A DNA stretch of 64,000 nucleotides from Tenebrio molitor (GCF_963966145.1 NC_091050.1:13516001-13580000), one strand, 5' to 3'. Positions 34,201 to 43,451 are shown, counted from the stretch's first letter. Notes: generated by a model not told the origin, from the letters alone. Program-made: numbers and translations.

Positions 34201-35154
34201 TTAACATTTTCTTGCTCGAACCTGGCAGATTATGAAGTGAAACAAATCGGTAAACATTCATTGCCATTGGCTTCTGGGTTAAGGCAACGAAAAAAATTGC
34301 CATGGCCGTGTTTTGCACGAAGTCGTGAACTACACCATCAATTCTTAGACGATGTTTATCGATTAATTTATTAATTTGTTTTGTAAATAACGTGAGAACA
34401 AGATTGAGCGAGCAGATAGGTAGCGGTTCTCGACTTCTGGCACCGTTTCGGCAAACAACAATTAGATGACTTTTCTTTAAACAAACAACAATTAAAAACA
34501 GGAGCGTGTACAAAACAAGAATTAACAACAATAAAAAATGGATGTGTCTCGACCTTGATGGTTCTGAAAGAATTCACCTAGGTACAAGGTCGCCTGAAAT
34601 TAACCCAACGCATTAAAATAATTACCAACCTGGTACACTTATTGTCACGATATAATTAGCACTAGTAGAACAATAACTCGACCTTGACTTTGCAGCGACA
34701 AGACTTTGTCACCTTTCGCAGCCCCTGCCGAAAGCAGGTCCAGCCTGAGACAAGCGTTGCCCCAAATCTTGGCAGTGTGCGTGAAAAACGTCCTCCTGCT
34801 AGGCTTCGGCATGACTCTAGGCTTCCCAACAATCCTGATCCCGAGTCTGTCCGGGAACGTTCCAGACGAACCCATCTCGTTGGGCCAAGAAGCCATATCG
34901 TGGATAGGTAGGTGAGGGACGCAAGTCGCAAATGATCAGTCTAGGTTTCAGGTTCCATCAACCTGATCTGCGTCCCTGTTGGGTGTTTGTTGTCCGGAGC
35001 TGTGACCCAACCCATCGGCCGAAAGCGTGCCATGCAGCTGGTCAACATCCCATTTCTGACAGCCTGGCTGCTCTTCTACTTCTCCAACGACGTTTGGCAA
35101 ATCTTTCTAGCTCTGTGTATAACGGGCTTCACCGGAGGCCTCCTAGAAGCTCCC
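31240..35154 (+). CDS. Tret1-like sugar transporter, shared N-terminal exons (TM1-TM4)
   Basis: Three exons form the common 143-codon N-terminus of an MFS sugar/trehalose facilitator of the plasma membrane. Exon 1 (31240-31253) is ATG GTG ATC AAA AG before a strong donor GTAAGTG. It is inferred from phase and a good start context (AACCATGG), because exon 2 has no usable Met. Exon 2 (34696-34907) encodes the cytoplasmic tail and TM1 (VLLLGFGMTLGFPTILI). Exon 3 (34952-35154) encodes TM2 (INLICVPVGCLLSGAV), the family signature QPIGRKRAM in loop 2-3, TM3 (TAWLLFYF) and TM4 (FLALCITGFTGGLLEAP). It ends in phase 0 at a GTAAGT donor and can join any of three downstream terminal exons. The 3.4-kb first intron contains repeats only. 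Confidence 0.82.
32449..32901. repeat. Two adjacent inverted-repeat elements
   Basis: Element 1 (32449-32795) has ends GTAGTTTATTTAACGAG and CTCGTTAAATAAACTAC, an exact 17-base inverted repeat. Inside it, the phrase AAATTGGGC..TTT..TGGCACT occurs twice in direct orientation (near 32475 and 32722). Element 2 starts immediately after (32796-32901) and has GGGGTCATTATTATAAAT against ATTTATAATGACCC as inverted ends. No coding capacity. Confidence 0.6.
33251..33770 (-). pseudogene. Possible minus-strand gene fragment, unrecognised
   Basis: On the minus strand, a good acceptor (CCGTTTCCAG, at 33351) precedes a short frame VIKQVDLSSVITKKWRTAIN followed by a basic end and a stop at 33251-33253, with an AATAAA just beyond. 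About 225 bases upstream on the same strand, a second frame of about 60 codons contains paired Cys and an acidic stretch (TALTPDEDFEGDFLEVEENI), ending in a stop at 33576. The two cannot be joined without a frame change that I can see. This could be a decayed gene or a coincidence; no family is recognised. Confidence 0.25.
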
Positions 35155-35230
35155 GTAAGTACCCACCCCACGGCCGCCTCACTGTGACTAACCTGCCACA
35201 CTCTCTCTTCCTCTCTTTTCTTCATTGCAG

Positions 35231-36358
35231 GTGCTCACTTACGTAGCCGAGATAACGCAGCCCCACTTGCGAGGGATGCTCTCGTCAACTAGCACCATGG
35301 CGGTGATTCTAGGCATGCTGAGTCAGTTTCTCTTAGGCACTTTCCTCGCCTGGAGGGTGGTGGCGTTTTGCAATTGCGTGGTTCCGGTGTTGGCCTTCAC
35401 TCTTCTCATTTTCGTACCGGAAACTCCCATCTGGTTGATCAGCAAGAATCGCTATCTCGACGCCAGAAAGAGTATATCGTGGTTGCGGGGTTGGACCAGT
35501 CTGAACGAGATCGAGTTGGAGTTTCAGGAGTTGTGCAGACAACTCGGCAAAGCCAACGAGATCGGGATCGAGGACCCGGCAACTCCCACAATCCCGACAC
35601 TGTCAAAAGTCGAACAGTTGAAGTTGTTCACTAAGAAGAACTTCTGGTGGCCTTATGCGATAGTCTCTTTGAGCTTCTTCTTGAGCCATTTTAACGGAAT
35701 CGGGACGCTGCAGACCTACTCCATCAAGATTTTTGCGACCTTGAGGTCCCCCATTGACAAGTACTACGCTACTGTCATTCTCGGGATTGTGGAGTTGTTG
35801 GGGTGTGTTGCGTGCGTCACTCTTGTACACTTCATCGGGAAAAGGGTCATCAACTTCATTTCGTTGATTGGTTCGGGGTGTTGCTTCTTCATCGTCGCCA
35901 TCTACTCGTACGTTGCTGAAATCGAATACCTAGACGCTTCATCCCGAAAAGAAGACAAATACAACTGGATCCCGACTTTCTTCCTGATTAGTTCAGCCTT
36001 CTTGTCCTACCTTGGGATCCGAATCCTGCCGTGGATCTTGACCGGTGAAGTTTTCTCGAACGAGACTAGAGCCACAGCTTCCGGGTTGTCAGGTGCTATA
36101 GGCTACATCTTCGGCTTCTTCGCCAACAAAGTCTTCCTCTCGATGATCTCGATTATCACCCTTCCTGGTACCTTCTGGTTCAACTCCGCCATCAGTTTCC
36201 TCGGCGCGATCCTCCTCTACTTCTTCCTCCCGGAGACCGAAGGCAAAACCTTGTACGCCATCACTGAACACTTCTTAGGCAACAACAAACTGGACAACAA
36301 AGTGCAAAGAACCGGCATCGACAACAAAGCTTTCGAACTGGAAGAAAGCCGAGTTTGA
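35231..36358 (+). CDS. Tret1-like transporter, alternative terminal exon A (TM5-TM12)
   Basis: One exon of 375 codons plus TGA follows acceptor TTCTTCATTGCAG. It starts VLTYVAEITQPHLRG (loop 4-5, conserved Glu/Arg salt-bridge motif). It carries the sugar-porter motif VPETPIWLISKNRY after TM6, the large cytoplasmic loop, NGIGTLQTYSIKIF in TM7, ILPWILTGEVFSNETRATAS in TM10 and the final PETEGKTLYAITEHF. Joined to exon 3 it gives a 518-residue, 12-TM transporter of normal family length. It has its own AATAAA 28 bases after the stop, so it can end the transcript. Substrate is inferred as trehalose or another sugar from family only. Confidence 0.93.
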   Translation: MLTYVAEITQPHLRGMLSSTSTMAVILGMLSQFLLGTFLAWRVVAFCNCVVPVLAFTLLIFVPETPIWLISKNRYLDARKSISWLRGWTSLNEIELEFQELCRQLGKANEIGIEDPATPTIPTLSKVEQLKLFTKKNFWWPYAIVSLSFFLSHFNGIGTLQTYSIKIFATLRSPIDKYYATVILGIVELLGCVACVTLVHFIGKRVINFISLIGSGCCFFIVAIYSYVAEIEYLDASSRKEDKYNWIPTFFLISSAFLSYLGIRILPWILTGEVFSNETRATASGLSGAIGYIFGFFANKVFLSMISIITLPGTFWFNSAISFLGAILLYFFLPETEGKTLYAITEHFLGNNKLDNKVQRTGIDNKAFELEESRV

Positions 36359-36385
36359 CCACACCAAGACTGATTATTTTAGTTC

Positions 36386-36391
36386 AATAAA
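36386..36391 (+). terminator. Poly(A) signal after terminal exon A
   Basis: AATAAA 28 bases after the TGA of exon A, followed within 10-25 bases by GT-rich sequence (GTGCCATCGTGTGTCTCTC). It lies between exons A and B, as expected if exon A transcripts end here. Confidence 0.7.
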
Positions 36392-36503
36392 CGACTAGTG
36401 CCATCGTGTGTCTCTCATTGCACTGCACCATAGCTAGTTGTAACTAACCCTGGGCCCTCTCAGCCCTCTAACAACCAATAACCCTTCGATTTCTTACTTG
36501 CAG

Positions 36504-37631
36504 ACGCTTACTTACGTAGCGGAGATCACCGTCCCCAGTCTGAGAGGAATCTTGTCGTCGACTGCCGGAGTTGCGGTTATTTGCGGAATTTTGGCCCAGT
36601 TTTTGCTTGGAACCTTCCTAAACTGGAGAGTGGTAGCTCTAGTGAGCTGCGCAGTCCCGATCACTTCTTTCCTCCTCCTGTTTTTCGTCCCAGAAAGCCC
36701 CTATTGGTTGATACTAAAAAACCGACACGACGACGCTAAGAAATGCATCGCCTGGTTGCGCGGCTGGACCACCATCGAAGAAATAGAACCCGAATTTAAC
36801 GAACTGTGCAAGCAGATCAACGCGAGCGTCACGCACAAACCCACAATGGTGCAGAAACTGGAGCTCTTCACCAAGAAGAATTTCTTCTGGCCGTTCTGTG
36901 TGGTGATGCTCGCGTTCTTCCTGTCCCAATTCAGCGGGACCACCCCTTTGCAGATCTATGCCGTCAGGATTTTCAGTTCTTTCCATGCCCCCATCGGCGA
37001 GTACTATGCCACGGTGGCGATGGGAGTCGCGGAAGTGTTGGGATGTGTTTTGAGCACCTGTCTGGTGCACTACACGGGGAAAAGGGTCATGAACTTCTTC
37101 TCGTTGCTCAGTTGCGGAGCTTGTTTCCTAATTGTGGCGACATTCGCCTATCTCAACAACATCAACCACTTGGAAAAATTTTCAGGGGTGTCTCACAGTC
37201 AAAGCAGTCGCAGCAGTTGGATACCTTTGATATTCCTCATCGCTGCAGCTTTTTGCACCCACACCGGCATCAAACTCTTGCCGTGGATGCTGATTGGTGA
37301 AGTTTTCTCGAACGAGACGCGAGCCACGGCTTCCGGTTTCGCAGCTGCCGTGAGTTACATCTTCGGCTTCATCTCCATTAAAGTCTTTTTGTCTCTCGTC
37401 GAGACCATCACTCTACCCGGAACTCTTTGGATGTATTGCGCGATCTGCGTCGTCGGCACGATCGCTCTCTACTTTGCCCTCCCGGAGACCGAGGGCAAGA
37501 CTCTCTTTGAAATCACCGAGCACTTTGCCGGCAACCACGAGCTCGGCAACAAAGTCACGAGAATCAAAGACATGAAGAAGAACGGCGAAGTCAACCAGGC
37601 TTACGTCCACAACGAAGAAACTCGACTTTAA
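36504..37631 (+). CDS. Tret1-like transporter, alternative terminal exon B (TM5-TM12)
   Basis: This exon has exactly the same length as exon A (375 codons plus stop) and follows acceptor TTCTTACTTGCAG only 145 bases after the exon A stop. It starts TLTYVAEITVPSLRG and carries VPESPYWLILKNRH, SGTTPLQIYAVRIF (TM7), LLPWMLIGEVFSNETRATAS (TM10) and PETEGKTLFEITEHFAG. No N-terminal exons fit in the 145-base spacer, so it is expected to use shared exon 3 in phase 0, giving 518 residues. No canonical AATAAA follows its stop before the exon C acceptor. The middle loop differs clearly from exon A, so specificity or regulation may differ. Confidence 0.93.
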   Translation, partial: TLTYVAEITVPSLRGILSSTAGVAVICGILAQFLLGTFLNWRVVALVSCAVPITSFLLLFFVPESPYWLILKNRHDDAKKCIAWLRGWTTIEEIEPEFNELCKQINASVTHKPTMVQKLELFTKKNFFWPFCVVMLAFFLSQFSGTTPLQIYAVRIFSSFHAPIGEYYATVAMGVAEVLGCVLSTCLVHYTGKRVMNFFSLLSCGACFLIVATFAYLNNINHLEKFSGVSHSQSSRSSWIPLIFLIAAAFCTHTGIKLLPWMLIGEVFSNETRATASGFAAAVSYIFGFISIKVFLSLVETITLPGTLWMYCAICVVGTIALYFALPETEGKTLFEITEHFAGNHELGNKVTRIKDMKKNGEVNQAYVHNEETRL

Positions 37632-37710
37632 CTCTCTGCTTGTCTTTCTCTCTTCTTCTTCCTAACTCTACCTCTTGACTCATCACTAGTGTATTAATCA
37701 TTTTTTCCAG

Positions 37711-38829
37711 ACACTGACCTATGTCGCTGAAATAACTCAGCCGAGTCTCAGAGGGATTTTAGCTTCGACGAGCACAGTGGCTGTGATCTCAGGTATTCTA
37801 GCACAGTTCTTACTAGGTACGTTCTTCGCGTGGAGGACCGTAGCGTTGGTCAGTTGCGTCGTTCCGGTCGTCTCTTGTGGCCTTCTTTTTCTGGTGCCGG
37901 AAAGCCCCCACTGGCTCATCTCCAAGAGTCGTTTCTTGGACGCGCGTCACAGTCTAGCTTGGCTCAGAGGCTGGACCGACTTGACCGAGATCGAGGGCGA
38001 GTTCAAAGACCTATCTGAACAAATCTGCACAAGAACAGACACCCAATCGCCCTCTTGGAGGCTCTACACCAGAAAAAACTTCCTCTGGCCCTACTCTCTC
38101 GTATCTTTCGCCTTCTTCCTGGGTCACTTCTCCGGAATGACCACTCTCCAAACCTACGCCGTCAAAATCTTCTCCACACTGAACGCCCCCATCGACAAGT
38201 ACTACGCCACCATCTTTCTAGGCGTAGCCGAAGTCCTCGGTTGCATTTTGAGCGCTTGTCTCGTCCACTACGTCGGCAAAAGAGTCATGAACTTCCTTTC
38301 ACTGATCGGTTGCGGTTCTTGCTTCTTCTCTGCCGCCCTCTACGCCCACTCGCTTGACGTAAAGTACCTCGAAACCGCCGCTCGCGCATCCGACGCCGGC
38401 ACTTGGATCCCGACGACTCTCCTCATCGGGGCCGCTTTCTTCACGCACTCGGGCATCAGAATCCTGCCTTGGATGCTGATCGGAGAGGTCTACTCCAACG
38501 AGACCAGAGCCACGGCGTCCGGCTTGTCCGGAGGCCTGAGTTACATCTTCGGCTTCATCTCCAACAAAATCTTCCTCAAGATGGTCGCGTTTATGACTCT
38601 TCCGGGGACTTTCTGGTTTTACAGCGGGTCTTGTTTTGGTGGTGCCGTCATTTTGTACTTCGTCCTGCCGGAGACTGAAGGCAAGACTTTGTTCGAGATC
38701 ACCGAACATTTTGCTGGGAGGGACAAGATAGACAATCGGGTACAAAGGGCGCGGACGCCCAAGAGCGGACAGGTCAACAGAGGGTTCGCTGCAGACGAGG
38801 AGAGGGCCACCCACGAAAGCAAACTGTAA
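37711..38829 (+). CDS. Tret1-like transporter, alternative terminal exon C (TM5-TM12)
   Basis: The third terminal cassette has 372 codons plus TAA and follows acceptor CATTTTTTCCAG 79 bases after the exon B stop. It begins TLTYVAEITQPSLRG and carries VPESPHWLISKSRF, SGMTTLQTYAVKIF, ILPWMLIGEVYSNETRATAS and PETEGKTLFEITEHFAG. The large loop is slightly shorter than in A and B. Joined to exon 3 it gives 515 residues. Several AATAAA signals lie within 40 bases of the stop. As with exon B, there is no room for a separate N-terminal half upstream. Confidence 0.93.
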   Translation, partial: TLTYVAEITQPSLRGILASTSTVAVISGILAQFLLGTFFAWRTVALVSCVVPVVSCGLLFLVPESPHWLISKSRFLDARHSLAWLRGWTDLTEIEGEFKDLSEQICTRTDTQSPSWRLYTRKNFLWPYSLVSFAFFLGHFSGMTTLQTYAVKIFSTLNAPIDKYYATIFLGVAEVLGCILSACLVHYVGKRVMNFLSLIGCGSCFFSAALYAHSLDVKYLETAARASDAGTWIPTTLLIGAAFFTHSGIRILPWMLIGEVYSNETRATASGLSGGLSYIFGFISNKIFLKMVAFMTLPGTFWFYSGSCFGGAVILYFVLPETEGKTLFEITEHFAGRDKIDNRVQRARTPKSGQVNRGFAADEERATHESKL

Positions 38830-38848
38830 TAAGAACAAGATCTGCTGT

Positions 38849-38867
38849 AATAAATTAACGAAATAAA
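38849..38867 (+). terminator. Poly(A) signals after terminal exon C
   Basis: AATAAA at 38849-38854 and again at 38862-38867, with another overlapping copy just after, 20-40 bases beyond the exon C stop. They mark the 3' end of the Tret1-like locus and may also serve exon B transcripts that read through exon C. Confidence 0.7.
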
Positions 38868-39030
38868 TAAATATAATGTATTGTTATAATCTGACATTAC
38901 ATTTTGTGTGAGTAGGCAACCAACAATACGCGTCTGTCAAAATTGAAAATAAACAATGTTTTACATGTTATTTTAAAAAACGATTTGTAATGTTTGCGTT
39001 GTACAACCGTTGTTATCAGCATTCGTTAAT

Positions 39031-39110
39031 GCATTGTTGGTTTCCTCTCTAATCATACAATTTCTTTAACAAAATTGTATGATTAGAGAGGGGTAGATAA
39101 CCAACAATGC
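39031..39110. repeat. 80-bp near-perfect palindrome
   Basis: GCATTGTTGGTT and CCTCTCTAATCATACAATTT on the left are mirrored on the right by AAATTGTATGATTAGAGAGG and AACCAACAATGC, around a loop of about 14 bases. It would form a stem of more than 30 bp. Likely a miniature TIR element; the phrase CAACCAACAATAC also occurs at about 38920. Confidence 0.7.
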
Positions 39111-39361
39111 AGTGGAAAAGATTGCATCATTCAATTAAAATTGCAGATAACGGCGCAATATGTGCTTAACTTTCGACAGCATCACTAAATTGTTTGCGTT
39201 GTTCGAGGACTACTCAGTAGTAAATTAAATACTATTAAAAAACAGATAAAAGTAATAAACACAAAGTGACAGCATGACAGTTGGAAAACCTGCTACATTA
39301 CATTACAGAAAAATCTGTGTAATATAAAGAAAAACTTCCTAGAGACATTCCTGTCTGTCAA

Positions 39362-39600
39362 TTATTGCAGAAATTTCTTAAAAAAGAGTTTTTCTTGCTC
39401 CTTCGGTTGCAAGTTACGGATGACATTCTCTAAATACAGGGAGAAGAGTTCTGTGACAAATAAAGATGACACTTGTGACCTTATCCTTTTAAATATTATG
39501 CATCTGCGCTGCATTTGTCGTTTGGACGACACTTCTGACGACAATTGTTCGATAGCTGCATTTCGTACAATTGCACGCACCCCATCTTGGGTCCGTCACC
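39362..39600 (-). pseudogene. Possible BESS-motif fragment (MADF-BESS-like)
   Basis: A minus-strand frame of about 75 codons ends in TELFSLYLENVIRNLQPKEQ then EKLFFKKFLQ and a stop at 39362. The pattern (hydrophobic helix, Leu, charged turn, second amphipathic helix) resembles the C-terminal BESS protein-interaction motif of insect MADF-BESS regulators. Upstream in the same frame there is no MADF domain, and neighbouring frames look equally open, so a frameshifted fragment is more likely than a gene. Confidence 0.25.
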
Positions 39601-40150
39601 GCGTGGACCTTGAGGCCTGAAAATAAACTTGTAAAAAAGCCGAAATGACTTTGCGTAACTTGGCTGCACCTCTGTAACATTTTTAACTCTCAATTTAAAA
39701 AAAATGATTGTTTACGAACATGATCGTTTGGCGCCTGCTTAAAATAAATGAGTTGAACCCACGATCAGACGCGACTTACGTAGGTACGTGTGCGAGCACG
39801 TGAGGCGGCGATCTTGTAAACAAGAGTCGAGATGGGCATGTAGCCCCTGTCCCACCCTTCGGAGAGCAGAGCGAAAAATCGCGACGAATGTAATTGTAGT
39901 GTTGCGTAAGATGGGGGGAATCTGGCGATGCCAGAGAATGTTGTACGTTTTCTATTGACAAGGAGAAGAGTAGCGATGGAGTGGCACCGACGTCACGGTT
40001 TAAAAATACTTTCCATCTCGATGCGTCTCGACGCTGGCGTCTTTGAAGGGGTCATTCAGTCGCATCCTGTCGACCCTCTAGAGGAAGTGTCGCCTCCTGG
40101 CCTCGAGTGCGAACAAGCGCGTCAGGTTCTCCGTGTCTGTGCCATCTGGA

Positions 40151-40363
40151 ATGGACCGCGACGACGACGACGGCGTCGGCTTCGTCGCCCAAAGCCACTA
40201 CTTGAAGAGCCCCACCGTGGCCGAGCAGCAGGCCATGGCGCTGCTGCAGATCCCTCAGCGAGGGGGCCGCGAGAGCAGCATCTCCTCGAACGTGAGCGAC
40301 CTCGACGTCCCCATCTACTCGTCGGAGAATCTCACGACGAGCCCCCGGAGGCCCGTCCATTCC
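40151..40363 (+). CDS. Glut1: Glut1 alternative first coding exon a (71 codons)
   Basis: ATG at 40151 is the first in frame after an in-frame TAG at 40079. The exon encodes an acidic start, MDRDDDDGVGFVAQ, then SPTVAEQQAMALLQIPQRGG, a Ser-rich stretch (GRESSISSNVSDLD) and NLTTSPRRPVHS. It ends in phase 0 at TCC|GTAAGT. It is hydrophilic and cytosolic, with likely phosphorylation sites. Phase 0 allows joining to 44189-44272 or directly to the core at 53923. Assignment to Glut1 rests on strand, phase and the absence of any other partner downstream; family homology of this tail was not recognised. Confidence 0.6.
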
Positions 40364-42462
40364 GTAAGTTCCGCTCGATATCATCGACAATCAATTGATC
40401 TGCGATTACCATCTGCGAGTTTCAAATAACAGCGCGTCAACAAGGCTTGACACACCCGCGCTCTCGACCAATCAGAACGCGCCATTCTGACATGCCTACC
40501 TTATCGATCGTATAAATAACCTAACCTGTTTTAGCACAAACGTGCGCAATAAACTCCGTTGCCTTGACTTTTACTCGATTCGAAGACCGTTTAAATAGAA
40601 TCGACGGATTTCCGGGATGCATTCGTTACAATTTCATTACAATCTTGGCACTATTTGACTGATAAACAATGGACACGTGACCCTGTGACGTCACGTGGGT
40701 TCGAGGGCGATTTAAGGTCGCACTTTCCACGCATTTCCATCGCAGATTTTCCCCGTGACGTGTTAGTACGCCGAAGAAAAACCGTCGATTTTCAAACGTT
40801 TTGGGTATGTTCGGTGGTCATGCATGCTTAGGTTTTGTACATTTTCACTGGATACCTTCCAGGTTTTGTTCTAGGTGTGCTTTCACGTTTTGTTGATACA
40901 TCTAAAAATATCATTGCATTGCATAGGTATTGCATCAGAGTAAAAATAAATTAGAAGTAGAAAGTTGTTGCGAGAATTTGATCTCGATTTTATACCCAAT
41001 AACGTAGATTTCTATGCTTTTATTTTGAATTTCTTTTTTTGGAAAATGTGCACAGCGTACTAAACGCCACAGGTGTTTTGAGTAGCGATAGTAGTACAAC
41101 TTCTACACGATTAAGTGTCATTCATAAACACGAATAAAAAGCTTGCAAAGGTGTGTTTATTTTTTTAACACTACCAAGTAGGTATACTATTCCTTGTCGA
41201 ATATCACATAACTCCCATAAACCCTTTGACTTTATAATAGAGAACAATACTCGACAAGGACGAGGAGATGCTTACAATCTTTGCTTACATCTATCATTTT
41301 GTAAGTGATAACTGATAACGTTAATCATTGACGAGAATTGCGCCACGTTTGTTGTAGATTACAATAATTGTTATTTTACGTCGCAACAATCAATACTGTC
41401 TTGCTTATCACGTAGAAAGTCATTGTTTATCGTTAAGTATCTTAAATTGCAATAAGTGACTCAAAAACGATACACTTACCATGATTAATTGCTAATGAGT
41501 TCCTTTAAATCATTTTCCTGTCCCAAATTAGAAACGTAATGACATAATAACTGTGACAAACAACAAACAAAAGTATTATGAAGATGTTGAACTAAAATTG
41601 GAACAATACCATATGTAAACCTGCTACTTGTTAAAAAACAGAACAAATTGTATTTATTCAAAGATTACTACAAAGAACTATTTACACACTTGAGTCAGTT
41701 TAGTGGAAACAAGGATTTTATTTATAATTGTTTCGTGGGAAAGTTGGATGATGGAATTTAGAACGTAATAAAATGAGTTTGTCATTTATTGGAAAATTTC
41801 TTTTCGGGTTTTGTAAATCGATTGACAAAAATGTGTGGTTTGAAAACTGTTGAAAAGCTCTAGTCACAAGAGGGAGCTTGGCCACATTTCGCACCGACTC
41901 TAAGTCGCTATTCAAATAAGTTTTTCTCAAGAGGGATTAACAATTTTTAGCAAGAGCTTGGCGTCTTACTTTTGTAAATATTTTCGCAAGAATTTAAAAA
42001 CAAGTAGATTTTCCTACAACTGTACGTGGCTGTTTTTTTGCAAAAAAGGATTGACTTGGAATCTTATTTTTTAAATGAATTAAAGTAAAATATTGGATCA
42101 CAAGAAAAAGCTCTACTCTGTTTCCCACCAATTTTATTTAGCTGTTCAAATGAAATTTTTACTCTTAAAAAGGATTAACAATTTTCTTGTGTTTGTAAAT
42201 ATTTTCCAGTGAAGTCTTGAAAGCGAAAGATCAGTTTGGTGTTGCCAAGAAGAAACCTGGGAAGATATTCATTTGAAATAATTTTGAAAAAATGAAGTTA
42301 AAATTTTGAATAACAATAATACTTAAGATTGTACATACAGTGATGCTACTTTTTAATAAAATAAAAAATAACCGATTGTACTCTGGTTTTTGTAAGTAGA
42401 TTTTGCACAAGAATGATTAATTGATAATTTTGAGGAATTTTTCAAGAAATTTTTGAAAAATA

Positions 42463-42815
42463 TACAGGGTGTTTCTGAAACACGTGTGTTAATTTTAACC
42501 AGTGAATGAACTCGCCAATTTATGAAACTTTTCTCTATAACATTTTGTAAAATTCGTAATATTTCAAGATTTTTTGCTTCACAATTTTTACCAAACGAGT
42601 CGTTTTGTGTGATTAACTAGTTTCTATTTTTTGTAACCATGAGAATCTAAATTTTGATTATGTATTTATTTTTTCTATAACAATGGAACGTTTTAACAAA
42701 GCTCAAATTCAATTTGTATTGCTTTTTGGGAAAAATGTTATAGAGAAAAGTTCCATGATTTGGCGCGTTTTTCAACTGGTTAAAATTAACACACGTATTT
42801 CAGAAACACCCTGTA
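42463..42815. mobile_element. Foldback MITE with TACAGGGTGTTTCTG termini (family C)
   Basis: The left arm TACAGGGTGTTTCTGAAACA continues through GTGTTAATTTTAACCAGT and AACTTTTCTCTATAACATTTT. The right arm, reverse-complemented, is TACAGGGTGTTTCTGAAATA with the same continuation. Arms are about 85 bases, total 353 bp, bounded by TA. No transposase. The terminal nine bases match families A and B but the interior is unrelated. Confidence 0.8.
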
Positions 42816-43451
42816 TTTTACAAATTGGGAAAAACCAATACTCTACAAGGCTGTGATTACATTCTTAAAAAATAACCTTGGTGAATTTGTTGTATCACAA
42901 TTATCAATATGTATCAGAATCCAATTGAAATAGATCTGTTATCTTTTGCTTAGTAAGTCAATAAACCGTTTTATTAAAACTTTCTTTGTTTTGTGTCGCA
43001 AACGTGATAATTAACTTTTCACTATTAAATTGTATTACATATTTCGATTGTAAAGTATAGTAGGTACCTAGGGTCATCCTTGTCCGAAAATTTTAGAAAT
43101 AAAAAGTATTCAAAGGTTTTAACTGAAGAAATCAAAAAATCTTTTAGTGCATTTATTAATTTTTAAGTTGCAAAATTCTTTACCCAGTACTATTTATATT
43201 TCTCAATTTTCATACTTTCATAAAAACAAGGAGTCTGTCTTCCATATCATAAAAAATTATGAATCAATCTGTGCAATCATAAATTATATTTAATTAATTT
43301 GGAAAATAAAACTACATGAAATGTAAATCTCTATCCGGTCCAAGAAAGACAAAAAATGTACACTGTGTTCGAACCTAAAAATAAGTTGCTGTCAATACCA
43401 AATTAGTGAAAACCGTAGAAAAGTTGTAACATAGTGCTCCTTCCCATTACA

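Larger units (their letters stand above)
31254..34695 (+). other. First intron of the Tret1-like gene
   Basis: AT-rich 3.4 kb. It contains inverted-repeat elements at 32449-32901 and a pair of minus-strand open stretches at 33251-33770 that may be a gene fragment. Nothing else was recognised. Confidence 0.6.
38830..40150. other. Spacer between the Tret1-like gene and Glut1
   Basis: AT-rich spacer with a near-perfect 80-bp palindrome at 39031-39110 and a minus-strand BESS-like open frame at 39362-39600. The part from about 39770 to 40150 is GC-richer and is the likely promoter or 5' UTR region of the most distal Glut1 start. No TATA box was seen there. Confidence 0.5.

Noticed and set aside
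36504..38829. Terminal exons B and C as separate single-exon genes
   Set aside because: Each lacks TM1-TM4 and a start codon at its 5' end; both begin directly at an acceptor in phase 0 with exon 3.
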